From the NCBI GenBank assembly GCA_019054805.1, contig JAHQIY010000001.1, forward strand, positions 3,052,501-3,116,500: 64,000 nt of DNA, written 5' to 3'. The notes under the pieces are model-generated. The model did not search any database. It was not told the origin of the DNA and saw only the letters and a list, made by a program, of their open reading frames with translations. Numbering within the stretch: position 1 is the stretch's first letter; every line of letters begins with the position of its first letter. This DNA is from Brachionus manjavacas (taxonomy: Eukaryota; Rotifera; Eurotatoria; Ploima; Brachionidae). This document shows, one piece after another, positions 32,133 through 44,201 of this stretch. The position numbers were made by a program, and so were the translations under genes.

Positions 32133-35100
32133 TTAATAATTTAATAAAGATATAGATAAAAAAGAAATTAAAAATGTTGAACTGAACATATATGTTTTAC
32201 TTGCTTTACCATTTTCATTCGATGCCGTTAAATCGAGAACTAAAATAAAAATCAAAAAATTGAAATTCCTTATTCAAAAAATATTCACCTGAATAGTTTT
32301 CCGACACTTGAATTCTAAATCCTTTATTTTCAGCAGTTTTCTGAAATTCGTTTTCTTTGGCCCGAAGTTTTTCAAAAATCTCTTGCGCAAAAGCTTGGGT
32401 ACTCTGAATTCCATCAAAGTCTTTATTTATTTCAATGTCTATATAATATTCAGTTCCATTTCTAAATATGATTTTTAAAAATCTAAATTTGGAATACTGA
32501 AATTTTAATTTTACTGGGTGGAATACAAAACTGAATCCTCTCCTGTAACATTTTTAATTTGAATTTCTAATTCAGAAAAATCCATATCAGCTATAAGCAA
32601 AATTCTTCTATTAATTCTCTGCAATATGAAAATCCGCTCCAATCTAATTTTTCTTCTTCCAATGGGATTTGAAACCATGCTACTACTAGATAAAAACTCG
32701 AAAGTTCCTAAAGCTGTTGTACTATTAAATCCCTTATCAGGAGTCGTCGGTGTTTGATCAATTACTTTAAAAAAAATAAAGATAAAGAATAAAAAAATAA
32801 AATAAGAAATTAAATATTCACCGGAATAGTTTTCAGAGAATGATTTTAATAAAAAATGATTTTAATTTTCATGATTTTAAATTTAAAATATTATTCCGAT
32901 TAAGGCTAAATTTATTAAAAAAATCAAATTTTCAAAATTTAAAGTTTATTGGCCAAATGATTAAAAAGTTAATAATTTAATAAAGATATAGATAAAAAAG
33001 AAATTAAAAATGTTGAACTGAACATTTTTGAAACCATGCTACTACTAGATAAAAACTCGAAAGTTCCTAAAGCTGTTGTACTATTAAATCCCTTATCAGG
33101 AGTCGTCGGTGTTTGATCAATTACTTTAAAAAAAATAAAGATAAAGAATAAAAAAATAAAATAAGAAATTAAATATTCACCGGAATAGTTTTCAGAGACC
33201 TCAATCGTAAATCCGACAGTTGCAGCAGTTTCCTGAAATTCACTTTCGTTGGCCTGAAGATCTGCAAAAATCTCTTTAGCGACGCCTTCAACAGTCTGCA
33301 ATCCATCAAAAACTCTATTTACTTCAGCATCGATTAGATATTCATTTCCCAATCTTATAATTAAAGAATAAAATAAAAAATTTATTTAATTAAAATTTAC
33401 TTTCTCGAAGTAAGTATTGTATCCTGTCCTATCACACTCTTAATTTTACTATCTAATTCAGGATAAAGTTTCCCTTCAATTAGCAATATACGAGCATTTA
33501 ATTGCTGTAATTTAAAAATTCCCTTAAGTTTTATCTTTCTAATGCCTATTGGATTTGAAACGATACTGTCTCTTGTAATTGTAGTTGAAATTGATTCTGA
33601 ATTTGGGGAACTAGCAGTGGTAGTTGTACTTGAATCTGAATTTGGGGAACTAGCAGTGGTAGTTGTACTTGATTCTGTATTTGAGGAACTAGAAGTGGTA
33701 GTTGTACTTGATTCTGAATTTAAGGAACTTGCAGTGGTAGTTGTACTTGATTCTGAATTTGGGGAACTAGCAGTGGTAGTTGTACTTGATTCTGTATTTG
33801 AGGAACTAGAAGTGGTAGTTGTACTTGATTGTGAATTTAAGGAACTTGCAGTGGTAGTTGTACTTGATTCTGAATTTGGGGAACTAGCAGTGGTAGTTGT
33901 ACTTGAATCAGAATTTGGGGAACTAGCAGTGGTGGTTGTACTTGATTCTGAATTTAAGGAACTTGCAGTGGTAGTTGTACTTGATTCTGAATTTAAGGAA
34001 CTAGCAGTGGTAGTTGTACTTGATTCTGTATTTGAGGAACTAGAAGTGGTAGTTGTACTTGATTCTGAATTTAAGGAACTTGCAGTGGTAGTTGTACTTG
34101 ATTCTGAATTTGGGGAACTAGCAGTGGTAGTTGTACTTGAATCAGAATTTGGGGAACTAGCAGTGGTGGTTGTACTTGATTCTGAATTTAAGGAACTTGC
34201 AGTGGTAGTTGTACTTGATTCTGTATTTGAGGAACTAGAAGTGGTAGTTGTACTTGATTCTGAATTTAAGGAACTTGCAGTGGTAGTTGTACTTGATTCT
34301 GAATTTGGGGAACTAGCAGTGGTAGTTGTACTTGATTCTGTATTTGAGGAACTAGAAGTGGTAGTTGTACTTGATTCTGAATTTAAGGAACTTGCAGTGG
34401 TAGTTGTACTTGATTCTGAATTTAAGGAACTTGCAGTGGTAGTTGTACTTGATTCTGAATTTGGGGAACTAGCAGTGGTAGTTGTACTTGAATCAGAATT
34501 TGGGGAACTAGCAGTGGTGGTTGTACTTGATTCTGAATTTAAAGAACTTGCAGTGGTAGTTGTACTTGATTCTGTATTTGAGGAACTAGAAGTGGTAGTT
34601 GTACTTGATTCTGAATTTAAGGAACTTGCAGTGGTAGTTGTACTTGATTCTGAATTTGGGGAACTAGCAGTGGTAGTTGTACTTGAATCAGAATTTGGGG
34701 AACTAGCAGTGGTGGTTGTACTTGATTCTGAATTTAAAGAACTTGCAGTGGTAGTTGTACTTGATTCTGTATTTGAGGAACTAGAAGTGGTAGTTGTACT
34801 TGATTCTGAATTTAAGGAACTTGCAGTGGTAGTTGTACTTGATTCTGAATTTGGGGAACTAGCAGTGGTAGTTGTACTTGAATCAGAATTTGGGGAACTA
34901 GCAGTGGTGGTTGTACTTGATTCTGAATTTAAAGAACTTGCAGTGGTAGTTGTACTTGATTCTGTATTTGAGGAACTAGAAGTGGTAGTTGTACTTGATT
35001 CTGAATTTAAGGAACTTGCAGTGGTAGTTGTACTTGATTCTGAATTTGGGGAACTAGCAGTGGTAGTTGTACTTGATTCTGAATTTAAGGAACTTGCAGT

Positions 35101-35652
35101 GGTAGTTGTACTTGAATCAGAATTTGGGGAACTAGCAGTGGTAGTTGTACTTGATTCTGAATTTGGGGAACTAGCAGTGGTAGTTGTACTTGATTCTGAA
35201 TTTAAGGAACTTGCAGTGGTAGTTGTACTTGATTCTGAATTTGGGGAACTAGCAGTGGTAGTTGTACTTGAATCAGAATTTGGGGAACTAGCAGTGGTAG
35301 TTGTACTTGATTCTGAATTTGGGGAACTAGCAGTGGTAGTTGTACTTGATTCTGAATTTGGGGAACTAGCAGTGGTAGTTGTACTTGATTCTGTATTTGA
35401 GGAACTAGAAGTGGTAGTTGTACTTGATTCTGAATTTGCGGAACTTGCAGTGGTAGTTGTACTTGAATCTGAATTTGGGGAACTAGCAGTGGTAGTTGTA
35501 CTTGATTCTGAATTTAAGGAACTTGTAGTGGTGGTTGTACTTGAATCAGAATTTGGGGAACTAGCAGTGGCGGTTGTACTTGAATCAGAATTTGCGGAAC
35601 TAGCTAGCAATAGTAATAAAAAAATTACCATTTTTTTTTTAATAGTTATCAT
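32133..35652 (-). CDS. GPI-anchored mucin with 13-aa repeats; 859-aa and 984-aa forms predicted
   Basis: Exon 1 (35652-33401) encodes a signal peptide (MVIFLLLLLASSANS), about 50 units of 13 residues (consensus SSPNSESSTTTTA), and the first half of a globular module (SNPIGIRKIKLKGIFKLQQL). Exon 2 (33353-33181) completes the module (VNRVFDGLQTVEGVAKEIFA...GFTIEVSENYS), which is vaguely SEA-like but unassigned. Short form: exon 33123-32969 ends directly in the hydrophobic tail MFSSTFLISFLSISLLNY. Long form: exons 32764-32515, 32461-32289 and 32239-32133 add a second module (SNPIGRRKIRLERIFILQRI...GFRIQVSENYS) before the same tail. Both sum to whole codons (860 and 985). The C-terminus has small residues then a hydrophobic run with no charged tail, as expected of a GPI-attachment signal. 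Confidence 0.7.
32839..33199. repeat. Partial tandem duplication of the mucin 3' end
   Basis: About 180 bp ending near 33026 repeats about 180 bp ending near 32190 (offset 836 bp). About 170 bp at 33030-33199 repeats 32671-32840 (offset 359 bp). The simplest reading is duplication of an 836-bp unit followed by a 477-bp deletion in one copy, leaving microhomology TTTGAAACC at the join. The two copies look nearly identical, so the event is recent or an assembly artefact. Confidence 0.85.
33595..35590 (-). repeat. 39-bp coding minisatellite, about 50 copies, with five-unit higher-order repeat
   Basis: The unit encodes SS(P/L/S)N(S/T)(E/D)SSTTTT(A/S). The order SLNSE, SSNTE, SLNSE, SPNSD, SPNSE recurs several times, giving a 195-bp higher-order unit. 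The unit lacks stops in one antisense frame, so a 753-codon Val/Glu-rich ORF lies on the plus strand; I treat that as a shadow. Confidence 0.95.
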
Positions 35653-37440
35653 TTTTGTTATTAAATTTCTTGTTATTTTTTCAATTTTTTATCATTTTTT
35701 ATACTTATCCGAATTTGTTATTTCGTATTCAATATTTTTTTTTTTTGGTTTTTTTTTTTCAAAATCATTGAATTGGAAAGAGTGTTTCAATTTTTTTATT
35801 TAACAACAATTGATTTTTTTCTTTCTTTTTTTTACATTTGTTGGATTTTATTCGTGTTTTAATTAATATTTTAATTTTTTAATTTTTTCAGTATTTCTTT
35901 TTTTTTTTTATATTCAATGAATATTATCAGCTCTTGCATAAACATTTTTTTAAGATAGTTTATTTTTTCTTGTTTAGGTTGTCGCTCATTTAATCTTAAT
36001 GTGAGTATTTTTGAAAACCCTTTTTTCTATATTCGCTTCCTTCTTTTTTTTGACCAAGTCTTAAGGTGGGTGTTTTCATGGCTATTATAATTTTTTTAGT
36101 TCCATCAGTCACCTTCATGTATACCGAAAATCATTTTACCCATTTTCACTGAAATCTTTTTCGAGTCTTCTAAATATTCTTGATTTTTTTTTTAAATCTT
36201 CCTGAAAGCTTTGTCTTTTTTCGTTTTTAGACCCTAATCGTTTACTTCTAATTTAAGAAAGTATAACGAGAATCCTTTAATCCCATTAAATTAATTTCAA
36301 TTCATTCATTTATTTATTAAATAAAGAGAAGCATTTTTTGAACAAAAGAATAGAACTTTCTCATATTTTATTTAAAAAAAATTTCAGTATTTTTAAACAA
36401 ACCTCTTTTTTTATTTGATCCTTTTTTAATTCAATTTAAAATAGAGTTCGAGAACAAAATATTTCTATAAATAAAAAAAGTACACCTTTTTTAGAAGTGT
36501 TTTCAAATTGAGGATTAAATAACAATAATGAAAAGTTTAAAAAAAAATTTAATTTTAAATAATTTATATAGAATTTATTACATTTAAATCTGTTTTGAAT
36601 CATTCAATACAACAGTTTTCAAATAATTAAATTGCATTGTTTATTAGAAGGGCTCTAAAAGTATTTTTTATTAACAGATTAGTAAAAATTTTTTAAAAAA
36701 GTATTTCCATATGTTTTCTTAAAGATTTTGTTAACGAAAGAAGAGCTATAAAAACAATAGCTTTTTTAAATTTAAGCGTGAAATTTTTTTTTAAATGCAT
36801 CACTAATTTCCAAAAAGAATATTAAGATGACTCAAAAATGAGCATGCAAAAATCAAATGCATATAAGGTTTTTTGAGCAAAATAATAAATTAACATTCCA
36901 TTCATTACCTCTCAATAATTTTTATAATCAAAATTTAAGATAAAAGAAATAAAAATTACATACTTCTTCTATTGAACGAACGATGAAAATTTGAACTTAT
37001 AGCTAGAGAATTACATAGTTTTGATAGACAAGTTAGAGAATTAAAAACATTTTTCATTGACTTCGAAAAATTTTAAGTAGTTTTTGTGGAACTTAAAAGT
37101 TTGATTAAATTTTTCAGAAACCTCTTTCAATATTAAATTGAAAGAACAGTTTCTTCATCAGTTTTTATTTCTCATCGATCATCCAAACACAGAATTAAAT
37201 TCAAGATAATTATTAATTTGATTATATTAGTTTAAAATTGATTATTTCAAAGATTTTTTTTTCCATTTTAATCTTGGAGGCAGCGGTAAAGTTCGATGCA
37301 AAAAATGTAGAAAGATATATATTTTGCTATTTTTTTGCTCCAGACTTCACCTTTTATTTTGGAATCATGAAATAAAATTTCGTTTAAAAAATTAGAAAAA
37401 ACTCAAAAAGCAATATGATCATTTAATTTTTCTTTTGATG
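35653..37440. other. A+T-rich intergenic DNA upstream of the GPI-mucin
   Basis: This is the 5' flank of the minus-strand mucin, with long T and A runs. I see no exon, repeat family or structured RNA. Confidence 0.5.
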
Positions 37441-37469
37441 GAATTAACAATAATGATAATAAAAATAAG

Positions 37470-37535
37470 CTTCGGCAAGCATGCTTGCGGAGATGTCTTA
37501 CAAGGAAGACATCTATGGTAGCTGGATGCATTGAA
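37470..37535 (+). repeat. Double-hairpin element, copy 1
   Basis: A palindrome GCAAGCATGCTTGC is followed by AGATGTCTT - ACAAGG - AAGACATCT (a perfect 9-bp stem) and then ATGG. It is preceded by TAATGATAAT about 20 nt upstream. Copy 2 at 38.4 kb has the same layout with different stem bases. Function unknown; it could be a structured RNA or a mobile-element relic. Confidence 0.5.
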
Positions 37536-38399
37536 ATCTATTTACATATACAAAGATATCAATAGCTTTCTTTTTTATTATAAGCACAATCTGTAAATTA
37601 TAAAAACAAAAAAATAAAAGAATTTTTAATAAAACGAATTTTTTTAGTTCATACTAAACTGTTTTTAGAGCAATGTCACTTTTAAATGAAGCTTTAAGAT
37701 TTAATGATGTATCATTATTTTTAACTATCTTAAACTCAAAGCGTGCAATTCTTTTTGTTAGTCAATGCTGGGAATATTCAAGATTATATATATTCATTTT
37801 AATATTATTATTGTTTAAATATTCAGTATTAGTTACTTTGATACTGACCCAATATCATCTTTAATTTTGAAGTGAATTTGCTAATCAATATTAGAGAATT
37901 GTAAATTTTAATAAAAAAGATAATAAGAAATAAATTGAATTGAAATTTAAATAAAAATTTTTATTGAATCATAATGTGAATTTTCAAGCTTAAAAATTTT
38001 ATTTAAAGAAATAGTCGATTTATTTCAAGAAGTCTTAAACTAATGTTCAATTAAATGGAAAAATATCATTTTGAAAATAAAGTTTCAAATCAAACAAAAA
38101 ACAAAAAATTTCGTAACATGAAGTGTCTCTATTGGAAAATTTTTGTAGCAAGGTAAAATATTTTCACAATAAATAATAAATTTAAATACGCCTTTTTTTT
38201 TAAATAATTTTTTTTGTATATTAAATTGGCTAATTATAGTCAAAAATTAAGAGATTTTATCTAATGCATTTTTTTCTATCATATTCTTTTAAAGATTTGA
38301 GTAAATAAAAGCCTAAAAGATTTTTTCAAAATATTTAAGCAAAAATTAAATTTATAATTTTTTTTTAACATACGTAATTAATTGTTAGTTATTATAAAA

Positions 38400-38480
38400 A
38401 TAATGATAATATAAGTTACAACAAGCTAGCAAGCTAGACTTGTGAAGATGGGAAACAGTAGGATCCCATCTATGGAAACT
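38400..38480 (+). repeat. Double-hairpin element, copy 2
   Basis: After TAATGATAAT comes the hairpin CAAG-CTAGC-AA-GCTAG-A-CTTG, then AGATGGGA - loop - TCCCATCT (8-bp stem), then ATGG. Compared with copy 1 the outer AGATG/CATCT is conserved, while the inner three or four base pairs changed on both sides in a compensating way. Same strand and about 940 bp from copy 1. Confidence 0.5.
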
Positions 38481-38489
38481 GAAATAATT

Positions 38490-40250
38490 ATGATATTAAG
38501 ATATTATGTAAAAAAAAATTAATTATCTTTAATACGGTTTAATTTTTAGTCTAACACTTAGAAACAAAATTGGAAATAAATTTAAACCATCAGGACACCA
38601 AGCTTAGGGTAGGAATGATAAATCAATTGTATTTTCTCAACTCGATTCTAATATTTTCTAAATTTTTAGTTTTTATGTAAAATAAAATATCTGTTCTCTA
38701 TTAGATCAGTTTCAATGTTTTTTGCTCCGGACGTAATTACTTTTGCTTAAGTAAATTTTTCTACAAGCATTCCAGAACTCACATTATTATTTGTGAAAAT
38801 AAAATCAGAAACCTAAGACACCTAACAAAAAAGTTTTTGTAAAAAAAATATTAAATTTCGAAATTATTCTTCATTAGTTATTTTAGAATTCTTTTGATTA
38901 TTCTTTTTTAAAACTAATTTTCTCTAATTAAATTTCTCTAATTTAACTTTCTTTAACAATTACCCATGTAAAACATATAATGCTTTACCACAGATAATTA
39001 TTTTGAATAATATTGCATCAATAAAATTTTTGGAAAGTCTTGCAGATATTTAAAATTAACTTAATAATTAAATGCTTAAAAAATAATTAAACATACTAAA
39101 TTATATGACTAACAAAATATTTCAGAATCTTTTTTTTTAATGTGATAACTTGAGCATGATCATCATATTTTGATCATAATTTTCAAAAAATTGTCCCTTT
39201 TATCAATTTTTCTCACCTAAAAATATTAAATAATCCCAAAATATTAAGTTAAGTTCAAATTAAAAAAAAAATAATTAAAGAATTTTTTTGGTAAGAGATG
39301 GTGGCTGGTTAAACCAGTTTTGTTTAAAAGAAGTTTGTTTTTTAAATTTTTTATATTTGCGCTTCTCTAAAACATGGCTTTGAAATATTTAAGTAAGTCA
39401 AAGATTTTTTAAAGTTTTGTTAAATCATTTTTCCTTTAAAATTTTTTTTATATTTAAATTTTTTACCATTTTTTGAGCAAAAATACACTCTATTTGCTTT
39501 GAAATTGACATTATTCAATCAATTAAAGAAAAAATAGTTCATATAGATTTATATGAAAAGAAAGGTTTTGGACACATCTTTCGGCAAAATATTTTTTACT
39601 TTTTAGATTTCCAAATAATAATGTCAAAAAGAAAATGGCTTTTTACAAAATAAACTTATCTTTTGAATTTGCAACGATTATTTTTTAGCTAAAAAATAAA
39701 TGATTTCAAATTGAAATCGAAAAAATTTTCCTTTTTCGATCAATTAAAATTAAAAAAAATAAAATAGGTCTAGTGTGTTTGGTTTTTAATAGTCTTTATT
39801 TTTTTATTTGTAAATCTGTACCAGTCTAATGCCTTCTCAGGATAAAAATATAAAAAAAAAAAGAATAAATAATTTTTAAGTAGTCAAAAGAAAATTAAAA
39901 ACGATAAGTTGAATTGATGAACCATAGTTCACCTATTTAACTCTTGAGAAAAATCCTTGTTCAAATTAATCCTAAAATTTTTAACTTAATCTGTAAATTG
40001 TTTACCTATTTTGAAAAAAGTTTAAGGTAATATTTAAAAAAACACACAACTTAAAAAGGAAATGAACTAACTGTTAAATAACTTAATGTTAGTATTTTAG
40101 CTAAAGTGACTCCACGACACTTCGGCTTCCTCAAGGATGACTTTTAACCAGAGGTAAAAAGAAAAATTAAATAACCGACTAATATAATTAATAAACTGAT
40201 ATTAATTTTTAATAATCTAAAATAAATAAATCACATTGATGACCTTTTAA
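38490..40250. other. A+T-rich intergenic DNA with a LINE-tail remnant
   Basis: At about 39790-39960, sequence including ACCAGTCTAATGCCTTCTCAG and ACCATAGTTCACCTATTTAACTC resembles the segment at 43450-43500, consistent with a second minus-strand LINE 3' end. Nothing else can be supported. Confidence 0.35.
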
Positions 40251-40251
40251 A

Positions 40252-40437
40252 TCAGTCCGTATTTGTCTTTTTTGTGAAGGACCTTAAACGAAGTTCGACA
40301 GGATTTCCAATTCTTTCCGACTTCCTTGTTAACCGCTTTGGCCTTTGTTGATTATATTCTTCTTCTCCTTCATCTTCCTTTTCCTCCAACCTTAATTCGT
40401 ACTCATTCCCAGTCTCAAAGCCAACTGTCCCAGTCAA
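40252..40437 (-). pseudogene. Possible LTR-retrotransposon polyprotein remnant
   Basis: A 61-codon ORF is highly charged: acidic (EEKEDEGEEEYN) then basic (RPKRLTRKSERIGNP). This acidic-to-basic pattern ending in K/R-S-x-R-x-x-x-P is common near integrase C-termini of Ty3/gypsy-type elements. No integrase or reverse transcriptase remains nearby, so this is a weak call. Confidence 0.25.
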
Positions 40438-41249
40438 ACTAGATTGTAACTCAGAGTTTCATTAAACTAAATCGTCTTATCATTATCGACTATTATTGTT
40501 TCTTGTTTAATATTTGTATCATCCCCAATGAAAATATCTTTGAATATTTTGGTACTTTTGTTCATTACTTGAATGTATCTTATATGGAACACTTGAGGCT
40601 ATAAATGAAACTGGAAAAAAAAACTTAACTAAGATTTTAATAAATCATTAAAATCATAGTTTGAATTTTAACTCAGCTGAAAGATTTATTTGACAGCAGC
40701 TTTGTTGAATACGTCATAATTAGAATCATGATACGAAGAGCCTTATTGAGAAGAATTTAGAGCCAAAGCAGTTGAAGTTTAGAAGAAACAGCTTTATTCT
40801 TAATGAATGAAAAACAAGAATCGAATCATCCTCGGACTAGTTAATCTAAATTTACTCTAAGGCCATATCATATATAATGCAGCTTTTAGAAATTAAGTAA
40901 AAGCCCAAGTCTTAACAAACTCAGATCGATGTTTCACGAACCAATAATTAAACGAAATAATTTTCATGAAATAATAAAATAAAGAAATAATGAAATAATA
41001 AACTTTCCTTATAACACGTATGGAATCGTGTATTTACTAAAATTTAAAATTTTTCGGTTTGAAAAACCAGAGATTAACGTATATTGCGGATACGGGTGCG
41101 TGTATGGTATAAACCGAAACCCGTACCCGAACAGATCTTTTTTTCGGGTCGGCTTGTATGCCACCAAGCTATAATTATGTTCCCAATTTGCTTCTGGTTC
41201 CCAAATATCCGGGAGTGTACACCTTGTGCCTTTGTTATTTTCATCGTAA

Positions 41250-43100
41250 GTTTAGTCTCTGGAGATATTCTGCCGTTGAGCTTCGGCTACACAAGCATAC
41301 GTGTATTCATCAATTGAATTAAGGCTCTCGTTATTTTCAGTTTTGGCAGCACTGGTCAGCCCGGACTTGGCTGTTGAGGTTATGTTTTTGTTGTCTTTAA
41401 TAGTAGCATCACTAGTTTGTCTGAACTCAGAAGAAGAAATCAGGCTATAATTGCCTTCAGCTTTGGCCGCACTAGTATGTCTGGATTCTGTTAATGATGT
41501 CATGACTTTTAGTGAATGTCTTGTCAACAACGGCTTTGGTCACACTGGTACGTCTGGAGTCAGTTGTTGAAGTCATCGTCTTGTTGTTTTTAATTTTAGT
41601 TTAAATGGAATGCATGGACTCAGTTCCTGAAGTCAGGTTCTGCTATTGGAAAAAGTTGTTGAATTTAGGGTTGTGAATCGACTAAGCGTTAATCGATTAA
41701 ATCGGTTAAATTTACATTCGATGAAATTTTAACTTTATCGAAAATGTCTTGTTTTTATCGATCAAAAAATCATTGTTAGAATTTTAATTTACTTAATTTG
41801 ATAAATTTTATAAATATCGAAAACTATCGAACAAATTTTGGAAAATAGTATCCCTTTGTTTTCGAATAGATAGTCGAATAGTTAAATCAATTATATTGTT
41901 CGATTTTATAAATCGATTAACCAAAAAATCTAATTCAAAAGTGCAAAAAAAATGTATTCGATATTTTTAAAAGATAAGTAATTTACGAAACCAAACAAAA
42001 CTTGAAAAATCATTTAAAAAAATTATCAAATAAGTTGCGAAATTAAATAAAAATTAAAAAATTGTTTAAAAATCTTAAAAATTATTTTTTGTTTTGCTAA
42101 AACGATTGAATTAAGCTTTATAAAAGTAAATTTTTCCAGATTTTTTGCATTCAGTCTGTTTCTTTCTTCATTTTGAATAAAGCCAGCAACAGAAAAAATA
42201 CTTTCTGCGGGAACTGAACTAGCAATTAAACAAAATAGCTCCTTAATACTACTAGTTAGTATTGGTAAATTAATATTGTAATATTTATAAAACAAAAGTG
42301 GATCTTTTAGCTCTTTTGAATCGGATTCTTTGTAAAATGTCTCGGCGTTACATTCATAAGACTTAAATTCTTGAAAAGTGCCATTTTAATTTGATAAAAA
42401 TGAAATTTTTTTAAAGTTGTTTCTTTTTTTTTAAATTAAATTCTAACTAAATAAGTTTTATAAATCAAGTCTTTATTTTTGAAATATTATTGAAACAAAT
42501 TTAACATTACTTTCCTTTATAATATTTTCATATCATTGAAGTAATAATTTTTTTCAAAAAAATGTTTCGAACATGAAGCTTGGTCGATTAAAATCGACTA
42601 ATATATTCGATATCAATATTCGATCAGTTAATTCGAATAAATAAAATAAAAATGAACTTGATCGACTAAAGAAGAAATCGATATTTAAAATTATATCGAA
42701 TATTTTTCGATATAAGTTTATCGTTACAAAAATTTATCGTTTAGTTTAAACAGTTCGATAATGATTTTTTTTTAATCGATTAGCGAATTTCCTTTCGATA
42801 ATCAACCCTAGTTGAATTCATGCTCTTGCCGTCTTCAGTATCGGCTACATCTGTATCTGAGGACCCATCTATTGTTTACATCTTCTGGTTATATTCAGCA
42901 TTGTATTCAGTATTCATTTGTATTTCGAGGCTCAACTGTCGAGAACTGATGTTTTTTATTTTTGTTTAGAGAAGCGGCACTTGTATCTAGGTACTTAGTT
43001 GAACGTTGTATGATAATTTAATGTTTCTAATTCAGATTAGAGGCTGAATTTTCGATTTGCAGTAAGTTCCGGCTTTTTTGGGTTCTAGTAGCGTTTTCGA
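41250..43100 (-). repeat. Degenerate coding-like minisatellite split by a hAT element
   Basis: Minus-strand sequence at 41252-41640 and again beyond 42811 carries imperfect tandem units of roughly 60-75 bp (plus-strand words such as ACTGGTACGTCTGGAGTCAG, GACTCAGTTCCTGAAGTCAG). A 92-codon open part reads TSAAKAEGNYS...TSAAKTENNES. It looks like a decayed Ser/Thr-rich repeat gene. The hAT element at 41666-42810 interrupts it. Confidence 0.45.
41666..42810 (-). mobile_element. hAT-family DNA transposon, 1,145 bp, with perfect 8-bp TSD
   Basis: The termini TAGGGTTGTGAATCG and CGATAATCAACCCTA are inverted over TAGGGTTG. The perfect 8-bp target-site duplication GTTGAATT occupies 41658-41665 and 42811-42818. 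The minus strand encodes the hAT C-terminal dimerisation domain at about 42380-42090 (NLPILTSSIKELFCLIASSV, then PAESIFSVAGFIQNEERNRL). The N-terminal catalytic part is missing, so it is internally deleted. Many TATCGA/ATCGAT words near both ends are probable subterminal binding repeats. Confidence 0.9.
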
Positions 43101-43239
43101 ATTTGGGTTTGGTTGTGGTCTTGAATACTGACGTGAGTTAGGTTCCTGAGTTTTTCCGAAGTCTCTTGGTTTGAGAAATTTTTGTTGCAATACAATTCTT
43201 TTTGAATGTCGATTGATCCGTAAAATATTACTGAGCCTG

Positions 43240-43530
43240 TCACCCCAGTAAAACTCCGACAGTGTAGGAGAAAATAAAATAAATATAGATTTAGAATAAA
43301 ATAAAATATAAAAATGTAAAAAAAATTTTTTAAAAAATCTATCTCTAGATGGTCATTTATTATATTAAATTTTGAGAAGTCAACGCCCATGAAAATATAA
43401 TTAAAAAATGAGACAGTTTTACTTTTTATTTTTTAAAAAACTTTACAGGCTCAATATTTAAAACAAGTTCTTTACCATAGTGTGCCTATTTAACTCCTCA
43501 TCTAAGCTTTTTAGACTTATTATCTTTCTT
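43240..43530 (-). mobile_element. LINE-like 3' tail fragment (second type)
   Basis: It contains an A-rich spacer after CACCCCAGTAAAACTCCGAC, and the segment CCATAGTGTGCCTATTTAACTC similar to 39.93 kb. No coding capacity. Orientation is inferred from the A/T-rich tail placement seen in related fragments. Confidence 0.3.
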
Positions 43531-43588
43531 TAAAAACAGATACAGCAACAGCTTACAAACTTCAAAATAAATTTTCAAGGTAGAAGTC

Positions 43589-43795
43589 TTGTTTAAAGCG
43601 CACCGAAACGAGGAGCTCCGACTAAAGCTCAAAGAAAAAGAAAAGCCAATGTGGATCAAACAAGTTCAAATAAGAGAACCAGGCGAGATGTTCCAATAGA
43701 CGATCAATTAGAGAGCAAAAATCGTGATTCAACCACTATCTACAAGCAATGTACTACAGGCGTCACAAATGATTTTTTGGTTTGTTCTGTTTGAA
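43589..43795 (+). pseudogene. AT-hook-like basic ORF fragment, transposon-derived
   Basis: An open stretch without ATG encodes APKRGAPTKAQRKRKANVDQ and later SSNKRTRRDVP, ending in a stop at about 43795. The basic Pro/Arg/Gly core resembles the AT-hook stretches found in three other element remnants in this window. No terminal repeats could be identified around it. Confidence 0.35.
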
Positions 43796-44201
43796 AATCA
43801 GAAATGTTTATAAGTCACAAAAATTCAGTCAAAGTTATGACTTGACTTTTTTTAAGTACAAAACTCTTTAAAGAAACGAAAACTGAAAAACGTTTTTAAA
43901 AGTAATTCAAAAGAACTTCGAATCCTTTTCAATCTTAAAAAAAATTGAATAATTGAATATATTTATTAAATTACTATTTTTTGAGTCAGGTCCAGACTTT
44001 TATCTCATCTCATCTTTATAACAGATGTAGATATACAATTTATTTAGAAAAAAATTCAAAATCTTATACTTTTTATATGATATAATAAGAAGCTACTTTA
44101 CTTGTTAATTTGTAATATTTAATAATAACATTTTTAATTAATATTATTGTTTTCATTTTTATTTTTTTATTTTTATAGACTCATTAACATACATAGTTTA
44201 A

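Noticed and set aside
33542-35803. 753-codon Val/Glu-rich ORF on the plus strand opposite the GPI-mucin repeat
   Set aside because: It exists only because the 39-bp unit has no antisense stop in one frame. The minus strand has the ATG, signal peptide, splice sites and GPI tail.
37673-37864. 63-codon plus-strand ORF starting MSLLNEALRFNDVSLF
   Set aside because: No homology signal, splice context or codon bias; A+T-rich hydrophobic reading typical of chance ORFs here.
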